Source: CAVALG01 sp963630555 (GTDB lineage Bacteria; Bacillota; Clostridia; Oscillospirales; Acutalibacteraceae). Taken from it: a DNA stretch of 16,597 nucleotides. The DNA lies in NCBI GenBank assembly GCA_963630555.1, contig CAVGND010000036.1:1-16597 (forward strand), read 5' to 3'. The number at the start of each line of letters is the position of its first letter. Position 1 is the stretch's first letter. A program made the position numbers and the translations under genes. Shown here one piece after another: positions 1-5,515 of the stretch. The notes beneath the pieces were generated by a model that was not told the DNA's origin, searched no databases, and was given only the letters and a program-made list of their open reading frames with translations.

Positions 1-55
1 TCTGACGAGGGAGGTGGGTTTTGACCGTAGGTCAAAACTCGGAGGGAGAGATAAC
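1..55 (-). repeat. Dispersed palindromic element, copy 1 (truncated by window start)
   Basis: This stretch contains a nested inverted repeat: an inner stem GTTTTGACC/GGTCAAAAC with loop GTA, flanked by purine-rich GAGGGAGG and GGAGGGAGAG arms. The same 55 bases recur without change at 4956-5010, and the first 45 recur at 16553-16597. The match to the 4956 copy continues, with a few changes, for about another ten bases. It is cut by the window edge, so its left arm is missing. It lies beyond the terminator of the dockerin gene. Orientation is given relative to copies that read CTCTCCCTCC first on the plus strand. Confidence 0.85.
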
Positions 56-60
56 TAAGG

Positions 61-104
61 CTAATAAAAAACAGGTCAGCGGACGCAAAAACGTCCGCTG
101 ACCT
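61..104 (-). terminator. Intrinsic terminator of the dockerin protein gene
   Basis: A perfect 13-bp stem (73-85 pairing with 92-104, AGGTCAGCGGACG on the plus strand) encloses a six-base loop. Reading the minus strand, the stem is followed at once by a run of T residues (the A-rich plus-strand stretch 64-71). It lies about 36 bases past the stop codon of the 1364-residue protein gene, as expected for a rho-independent terminator. Confidence 0.9.
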
Positions 105-139
105 TCAGAAAGAATTTAATAGGTCAAATTCTTTAATTA

Positions 140-3100
140 TTACCCCTCAACCGGGAATTTGTCAATCATCTCTGCACAATAGCGGAGAATGAGTATTGCG
201 TCGGATTCGGTAACAAAACCGTCGTTGTTTACATCCGCTGCTTTAAGGCTGTTATCGGTTATTTCAACCATTTCAGCATTGTAGCGGAGAATGAGTATTG
301 CGTCGGATTCAGTAATAACGCCGTCGCCGTTTACATCACCGTATTTAACATCCGATGAAGGTGCGGGGATTACTTTTGTTTCGTCAACATCTCCGCAATG
401 TGTGCACTTGTGCTCTTTAAGACCGGGTTCGGTTTCGGTTGCTTCTTTGGTTATAACCCACTGATAATCATGACCGAGAGCCTTATCGCCGGCTACGGTG
501 TAATCAGTATCGCAAACCGAGCAGTGGTATGTTGTATAACCGTCCGCAGTGCAGGTTGCGGCAGTTACTTTGCCTGCGCCGTCCGGAGTGTGACCCTTAG
601 CGGCAATTACGCTGCCTTTTGTGATTATTGCGCCGCAATCAACGCAAACTTCGTCGCCCGTGTAGCCGTTTTCGGTGCAGGTTGCAGCCTTATCGTCTAC
701 CAACTTAGTGCCGTTAAGATGTTCGCAGGTGGTTTCTTTGGCATAGGTAGCGGTTACGCCGTTTACGCCGCAGTGATAAACCTGGTTAGCAACGCCGGGG
801 CACATCATAGCGATACCGAATGAAGCTTCGGTTTCGTTATGCTCTACTTTATTAAAGTTGCCCAAATCGGAATTGCCTTCAGCAAGTTTAGCAAAATTCT
901 TGATGTCATATGTTTCGGTAAGTGTAGTCCACTTGTAACTTGAAGTACCGTCATCATAGGTGATTTCGCAGTTAACCGAAATAGTGCCGAGATAACTTAC
1001 ATCTACGGTGTATTTATATTTGAACGCCGCTTTATTTTTAATAAATACGGGGAACTGAGCGTTTACATTTGAAACAGCTTCGGCAACTGTTGCACCGTCA
1101 AGGTAAGCGGCAACAAGCGTTTCGCTTGACTGAGCAGCCAGATTTGAGCAAAGTCCGGTTACAACCGGGCAGTTAGCGGTATCGTTAACAGGTGAATAAA
1201 CGCCCGCCTCTTTACCGTCATAAATCATAAACTCAATATATCTGAGTTCGCGGCAGATCTGTTTCTCGTTGTTAATATATACATAGTATACATAAACGCC
1301 GTTTGTATCCCTGCCGATAACTACGGCAAAGTTGTTGTTTATGGAAGTGTCGGCATCATAGGTGCCGCCTTCTGCTACGAGTTTGTTGGCTTCGTAACCG
1401 TCGGGGTTGGCGAATGGCATTATATTGAGGGCTTTAAGGCCGTCTTGCTTCATATAATATACGCCGCGTTCCGAATCATAGCCGTGACCGAAAGTTCTCT
1501 GTTCGCCGTTATAGATGCCGTCATAACAATCGTCATCCCAAACAGCCCACCAAGCGTATGTGGTAGAAACGGCGCGCATATCGGCAATGTTGTTATCGGC
1601 ATTTTCTACATCCGAGAAATCCCATTTATACGAAGTATAAGAAAGTTTTCTTATCGGGAGTACATCTTTTTTGACGTCGCCGCAGTTCGAACAGGTGTAA
1701 ACAATTTCACCGGTTTCGGTAGCGGTCGGGTCGGTAACGGATGTTACAACATAGTTATGTTCAAGCGCCGGAATTTCGGAGCCTTCTTCAAAGACTTTTC
1801 CGCAATATCCGCAAATGATTTCGCCTGTGTAACCGGCTTTACCGCAGCTTGCGGCTATTGCGCCGGAAGTTGTACGGCTTCTCGGGTCGTGTTTGCAGGA
1901 TTCTTCGTCCGCTTCATAGTTTTCATACTCAACATTTATGTTGTTGATAAGGCAGATACCTGTTAATCCAAAACCTGCAGGGTTGTTACCGGCATAGTCA
2001 TAAAGACCGAATACCCAATCGAATTCCTCGTGCAGGATCGGGTTTTCTTCACGGTTCATTGCATTGTAGAAACTTAAATCTGCTTTCTTGTTGGAGTTTC
2101 CGGCTTCGAAATAATTTTCAGCATTGTCAATGAAATCCTGAAGGCTGAAAACTTCTTCCTGCATTGTAAATGTAGCCTGAGTGTTACCGTCATCATAAAC
2201 GGCAACAGTGTTTATATGAAGACCGTCGCTCTGAACTTCGCCGGTATATTCATAAGTGAAATACTTCTGGTTTTGATTAGCGACCTTTACATCAATTTCA
2301 AGACCGACAGCAAGCGCTGCTTTTTGGATATTAGTTGCCGGGGTTTCAAGTTGGGTGTCATTAACGGCTATAATGGTTGAGCCTCCGGTACCGGCTGTCA
2401 TAAGGGACCAGGCGCCGTTAAAGCCCGTTTTTTGGGTATTATAGGGCAAATAATAAACTTTTCTTGTAATTCCGTTCATTTCGCCCGCTTCTATTTTGTA
2501 AACGAAGACGCCGCCCTCATCGGAAGCAAATACAACGCCGGGGGTATGGGTAGAGTTCCAATGTGCATCGGGAGCCGAACCTTTAATATAGAACGACTTC
2601 ATCGAGCTGTCCTTAGCGTTCCAAAGAACAGAAGCGCCGTTACCCCACTGCGATTTAAACGGAATAACCATTCCGCCGAGTTCTTCATCTATATAATCGG
2701 TGGAGTTGCCGGTTGTCATCTTTGTTAAATATTTGAATTTAACGAGGTCTGATTTTGCGGTATCGGGGTTTTCAAAATCAAATGTAAATGATTTTTCTTC
2801 AGATTCCGTATCATAGAATACCGGTCTTATTGTAAGGTCAGAAAGAACCTTGTTGTAATTTGTATCCCAGCCGATAAACGTCCAGCCTTCGTTAGAATCG
2901 GGTATGGTGTCGGGGCCGTTTGCGGCATATCCTTCGCCAACCTCTTCCTCATAGAAAACTTCGCCGTCATCATCAAGGAAAGTGACTGTATATGCTTCAA
3001 GTGCCGGAATCGTTTCGGTCTGTACATCGCCGCAGCGTGAGCAGGTGCGGGTTATAAGACCTTCAACACCTATCTGCGGTTCAACTCTTTCAGCCTTGTA

Positions 3101-4234
3101 ATCGTGGCCGAGGGGGGCAACAACCGAACCGTAAGCGATTGTTGTTTCACAGTCGTTGCAATAAGTATCGCCCGAGTAACCTTCATCTACACAGGTTGCC
3201 GGTTCAACATTTATCAGTTCGGTGTTATCGTGAGCGCATTTTTCGGTAGTTTTGAAAACAGCCTCTACTTTGTAAATCTGGCAGCCCTTGTTTTCATTGG
3301 TTACGCCGGGGTTTTCATCTAATCCGCGTCCCTGTGAGTTTGCGAAGCCCAAGACCGGTTTAAACTTAGCGTGGGTAATGGTCGCATCCAATGCTTTAAG
3401 TTTCGGGCCGAATTTTTCATTGTTCAAAAACTCATCATAATTAAAGGTCATTTCGCTTGAAACGAATGTATAATCACCGTATACTGCAGTTACGGTTACC
3501 TTTATATCGGTTTCGTCAACAATTTTAACATCATATGTCCAGTAATAATCGCTGAAATCTTTGGTGTTGTTATCAAATTTGACAGCACCGCCCGTAAGCT
3601 TACTGACATTTTTCAACGTCGCCGCATCGGTTGCGGTTACTTCTGCACCGTTAACGGTCGCAATTGTAAAACCGTGAAGAGTGCTTATTTTTTTTGATAT
3701 TGAAACTACCTCACCATTTTCATTAAATTTTTTCAAAAAATAGTAGAGTTCATAGTTCAACTCACCGCCGTTATAAACAGCCGGTTTACTTTTTATTCCG
3801 TAATATCCGTTTTCATCTTCTGCAATTATGACGGTTCCGTGCGGCTGGAAATCATTATAGTCGGCAGTTGCGGCTGTTTCCAAAAGCATGGAATAGGCAA
3901 GTTTGCCGGCAGGAGTTTTAAGAATAACGCCGCGCGTTTGATCTGATCCTGTATCAGAAGATATTTCATAAGCAGCCAATTCTTCATTATAATGGAAGAT
4001 GGAATCCTCAGGATTTGCCGTTGTGCTTATGCGGTAAGAATAATCTTTGGTTTCTTCAAAGTAATCGTTACCTGCATCGAGATTGGTAAAATCCCAATTG
4101 TAGTAAGTGTAGTCGCCGTCATCGGTTACACCGCTTTCAGCCGCCGACGCGGTGAACGATACGGTGAACAAAGAAGCGACCATTGCGACGCATAAAAGTA
4201 TACTTAATATGCGCCTGGCGTTTGTTTTTGCCAT
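140..4234 (-). CDS. Secreted multimodular dockerin type I protein
   Basis: An exported 1364-residue protein, probably docked to a cellulosome-like scaffold. Residues 1-32 form a signal peptide ending in A-S-A. Three copies of a module of about 290 residues follow (about 41-330, 480-775 and 864-1167). Copies 1 and 3 open with a W-D-F signature (W47 and W871); copy 2 has F485-D-F. Each module has an internal strand of the type GxVVxxDxNGxYxY and ends near an FGxA-like strand. After each module comes a Cys-rich stretch with CxxC pairs and GH(D/N)Y motifs (about 333-412, 780-860 and 1170-1290). Residues 415-473 resemble a Listeria-Bacteroides/InlB B-type repeat (V-T-F ... GWxFIGWDT). The C-terminus (1297-1361) is a type I dockerin with two calcium-binding repeats, DVNGDG and DVNNDG, both followed by a TESDAILILRY core; their DNA shares 29 identical bases (180-208 and 282-310). 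The start has an AAGGAGG site 9 bases upstream. No glycosidase or other catalytic domain was recognised. The substrate is unknown; a carbohydrate or cell-surface ligand is inferred from the dockerin. Confidence 0.92.
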   Translation of the reverse strand: MAKTNARRILSILLCVAMVASLFTVSFTASAAESGVTDDGDYTYYNWDFTNLDAGNDYFEETKDYSYRISTTANPEDSIFHYNEELAAYEISSDTGSDQTRGVILKTPAGKLAYSMLLETAATADYNDFQPHGTVIIAEDENGYYGIKSKPAVYNGGELNYELYYFLKKFNENGEVVSISKKISTLHGFTIATVNGAEVTATDAATLKNVSKLTGGAVKFDNNTKDFSDYYWTYDVKIVDETDIKVTVTAVYGDYTFVSSEMTFNYDEFLNNEKFGPKLKALDATITHAKFKPVLGFANSQGRGLDENPGVTNENKGCQIYKVEAVFKTTEKCAHDNTELINVEPATCVDEGYSGDTYCNDCETTIAYGSVVAPLGHDYKAERVEPQIGVEGLITRTCSRCGDVQTETIPALEAYTVTFLDDDGEVFYEEEVGEGYAANGPDTIPDSNEGWTFIGWDTNYNKVLSDLTIRPVFYDTESEEKSFTFDFENPDTAKSDLVKFKYLTKMTTGNSTDYIDEELGGMVIPFKSQWGNGASVLWNAKDSSMKSFYIKGSAPDAHWNSTHTPGVVFASDEGGVFVYKIEAGEMNGITRKVYYLPYNTQKTGFNGAWSLMTAGTGGSTIIAVNDTQLETPATNIQKAALAVGLEIDVKVANQNQKYFTYEYTGEVQSDGLHINTVAVYDDGNTQATFTMQEEVFSLQDFIDNAENYFEAGNSNKKADLSFYNAMNREENPILHEEFDWVFGLYDYAGNNPAGFGLTGICLINNINVEYENYEADEESCKHDPRSRTTSGAIAASCGKAGYTGEIICGYCGKVFEEGSEIPALEHNYVVTSVTDPTATETGEIVYTCSNCGDVKKDVLPIRKLSYTSYKWDFSDVENADNNIADMRAVSTTYAWWAVWDDDCYDGIYNGEQRTFGHGYDSERGVYYMKQDGLKALNIMPFANPDGYEANKLVAEGGTYDADTSINNNFAVVIGRDTNGVYVYYVYINNEKQICRELRYIEFMIYDGKEAGVYSPVNDTANCPVVTGLCSNLAAQSSETLVAAYLDGATVAEAVSNVNAQFPVFIKNKAAFKYKYTVDVSYLGTISVNCEITYDDGTSSYKWTTLTETYDIKNFAKLAEGNSDLGNFNKVEHNETEASFGIAMMCPGVANQVYHCGVNGVTATYAKETTCEHLNGTKLVDDKAATCTENGYTGDEVCVDCGAIITKGSVIAAKGHTPDGAGKVTAATCTADGYTTYHCSVCDTDYTVAGDKALGHDYQWVITKEATETEPGLKEHKCTHCGDVDETKVIPAPSSDVKYGDVNGDGVITESDAILILRYNAEMVEITDNSLKAADVNNDGFVTESDAILILRYCAEMIDKFPVEG

Positions 4235-4260
4235 AGTTAATTTCCTCCTTCAGAGTAATA

Positions 4261-4266
4261 ATTATA
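4261..4266 (-). promoter_or_regulatory. Candidate -10 box for the dockerin protein gene
   Basis: On the minus strand the bases read TATAAT, a perfect -10 consensus, 26 bases before the start codon. That would give a leader of about 20 nt holding only the ribosome binding site. No convincing -35 box is seen 16-18 bases further upstream (nearest TTCGGA), so the promoter may be activator-dependent or the match may be chance. The DNA behind it (4300-4480) is AT-rich and contains a small palindrome ACAAATTTGT. Confidence 0.4.
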
Positions 4267-4586
4267 AAGGGTAAGTCCCCGATTCCGAAAGGCAATTAGG
4301 GAACTTCACCAATTTACAGGATAATTGTATCACAAATTTGTATGAAAAGACAGTGCAATTATCACTTTTTTTTGCACGAAAACATTGCAAATCTTGTACT
4401 TTTATTGATTTTATATAAATATTTGGGGTGCTGTTTGTACAATATTTGCAACATTTTCGGGCATATTGTTCACACTGCATAATTACGGCGGGATTATTTC
4501 GTCACTTAAACATATTTTAAACCCGGTTTTTGGGGTTTGGGGCGATATCGGGGCGGTTCCCGGTTAGGCTGCGGTGTCTCCCGTTC

Positions 4587-4635
4587 TAGACGTTAGAAAT
4601 TAGATGTTAGACTGTAGACATTAGACTGTAGATGT
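4587..4635 (+). repeat. Heptamer tandem array A (7 units, TAGACNT-like)
   Basis: Seven contiguous 7-base units in perfect phase, all beginning TAGA: TAGACGT, TAGAAAT, TAGATGT, TAGACTG, TAGACAT, TAGACTG and TAGATGT. The array starts right after TCTCCCGTTC and runs into the GATAGGCGGTAG spacer. The order, ending in a TAGACTG-TAGATGT pair, matches arrays B and C. Confidence 0.9.
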
Positions 4636-4698
4636 GATAGGCGGTAGTTTTAATAATAGACGGTGAATTTTTCTTACAGGTAGTTTTTTCTCCCGTTC

Positions 4699-4791
4699 TA
4701 GACGTTAGACATTAGACGTTAGACATTAGACGTTAGACTGTAGATGTGGTGTACTAGATGTTAGACGTTAGATTTTAGACTGTAGATGTGG
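4699..4791 (+). repeat. Heptamer tandem array B (13 units)
   Basis: Thirteen 7-base units in unbroken phase. The first five alternate TAGACGT and TAGACAT, giving a 14-base higher-order repeat. They are followed by TAGACTG and TAGATGT, one degenerate unit (GGTGTAC at 4748-4754) that keeps phase, and five more TAGA-type units ending again in TAGACTG-TAGATGT-GG. The array follows TCTCCCGTTC, as array A does. Confidence 0.92.
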
Positions 4792-4901
4792 CGGGCGGTA
4801 GCTTGGATAATAGACAGCGGATTGTTCTTACAGTTAGCTTTTTTCTCTCCCTCCGTCAAAACTTCGTTTTGCCACCTCCCCCATCAGGTGGAGGCAAGGG
4901 C
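4775..4901 (+). repeat. 127-bp direct repeat, first copy
   Basis: This block matches 5199-5325 base for base by eye. It includes the end of a heptamer array, the spacer with TAGCTTGGATAATAGACAGC, a T-run, and the palindromic element beginning CTCTCCCTCC (4845) and continuing through TCAAAACTTCGTTTTG to GGAGGCAAGGGC. The palindrome's outer arm continues to about 4919 (GCACGCACAAGCCC on the minus strand). Copies only 424 bp apart and identical suggest recent duplication or gene conversion. Confidence 0.92.
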
Positions 4902-4948
4902 TTGTGCGTGCCGTCAGCGCTCAAACTACAGTTAACCCGCAATCTCTT

Positions 4949-5010
4949 GCCTCCCTCTGACGAGGGAGGTGGGTTTTGACCGTAGGTCAAAACTCGGAGG
5001 GAGAGATAAC
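4949..5010 (-). repeat. Dispersed palindromic element, inverted copy
   Basis: The same element as at 1-55 and 16520-16597: TTGCCTCCCTCTGACGAGGG on the left, the GTTTTGACC/GGTCAAAAC hairpin in the middle, and GGAGGGAGAGATAAC on the right. It faces the element at 4845-4919, so the two form a large inverted pair in this spacer. Bases 4956-5010 equal bases 1-55. Confidence 0.9.
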
Positions 5011-5138
5011 GAAGGCTAACTAAAAACCGAAGAGTTCAGACATTGAATATCTTATATCAGGACTTTAATTTTAGGTATTAGATAATGGCAACGGTAGTTA
5101 GTGGACAGACAGTAACTTGTTCTTGCTATTTGTTTTTT

Positions 5139-5178
5139 CTCTCCCTCCGTCACGGCTGCGCCGTGCCACCTCCCGTAC
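5139..5178 (+). repeat. Dispersed palindromic element, short form
   Basis: It begins CTCTCCCTCCGTC, has a stem CACGGC/GCCGTG around TGC, and ends CACCTCCCGTAC immediately before heptamer array C. Its inner hairpin sequence differs from the TCAAAACTTCG version in neighbouring copies while the outer arms match, so the inner stem has changed on both sides together or been exchanged. Confidence 0.85.
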
Positions 5179-5213
5179 TAGGCTTTAGAAATTAGACGTT
5201 AGACTGTAGATGT
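5179..5213 (+). repeat. Heptamer tandem array C (5 units)
   Basis: Five in-phase units, TAGGCTT, TAGAAAT, TAGACGT, TAGACTG and TAGATGT, followed by GG. It sits directly between the palindrome ending CCTCCCGTAC and the spacer of the second 127-bp repeat, giving the fixed order palindrome, heptamers, spacer, palindrome. Confidence 0.85.
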
Positions 5214-5325
5214 GGCGGGCGGTAGCTTGGATAATAGACAGCGGATTGTTCTTACAGTTAGCTTTTTTCTCTCCCTCCGTCAAAACTTCGTTTTGCCACC
5301 TCCCCCATCAGGTGGAGGCAAGGGC
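5199..5325 (+). repeat. 127-bp direct repeat, second copy
   Basis: Identical by eye to 4775-4901. It covers the last two heptamers, the spacer, the T-run and the palindromic element starting at 5269. After GGAGGCAAGGGC the two copies part company: this one continues GGCGTTGCCGCC. Confidence 0.92.
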
Positions 5326-5433
5326 GGCGTTGCCGCCGAATGAAGCGCGGTAGTTTGCACGCTGACAGCAAAAATAGGCGTTAGGAATTATGATACGGAT
5401 TTCAGATGCAGCAAACTGCGATTTGATAAGTCG

Positions 5434-5482
5434 GCGGTACGCACAAACCCTTGCCTCCTTCTGACGGGGAGGCAAGGGTTTG
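5434..5482 (-). repeat. Palindromic element, deleted form with 15-bp perfect stem
   Basis: A perfect 15-bp inverted repeat (5444-5458, CAAACCCTTGCCTCC, with 5468-5482) surrounds the nine-base loop TTCTGACGG. The left flank GGTACGCACAAACCC matches the outer arm at 16529-16543 with one change. It lies 34 bases past the stop codon of the 930-residue membrane protein gene, but on the minus strand no T-run follows the hairpin. It may weaken or end transcription but is not a canonical intrinsic terminator. Confidence 0.8.
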
Positions 5483-5515
5483 AAAAACATTTTAAATTTG
5501 CGGTTTGCCGTTTGG

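Larger units (their letters stand above)
4268..5515. other. Gene-free, repeat-filled intergenic region
   Basis: About 1.25 kb holds no supportable gene. The short open frames here run through repeated DNA and lack ribosome binding sites. Bases 4268-4580 are AT-rich upstream sequence of the dockerin gene. Bases 4587-5482 are a mosaic of heptamer arrays, an approximately 70-bp spacer sequence and palindromic elements, listed separately. A diverged spacer copy without an obvious heptamer array sits at about 5085-5138, ahead of the palindrome at 5139. Confidence 0.8.

Noticed and set aside
398..823. Plus-strand open frames opposite the dockerin gene (also 1445-1966, 3104-3322)
   Set aside because: They are antisense shadows of a protein with clear domains; none has a ribosome binding site or recognisable product.
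4587..4791. CRISPR-like array
   Set aside because: The repeats are 7 bases with no unique spacers between them, and no cas gene is present; this is a simple tandem array.
4788..4979. 63-codon plus-strand frame
   Set aside because: It is made almost entirely of the 127-bp repeat and palindromic element.
4775..5325. Insertion sequence or transposon
   Set aside because: No transposase frame lies in or near the repeats; at most these are non-autonomous elements.
5444..5482. Intrinsic terminator of the rlmB operon
   Set aside because: The stem is strong, but on the minus strand no T-run follows it; the A/T run lies on the wrong side. It is called a repeat element instead.
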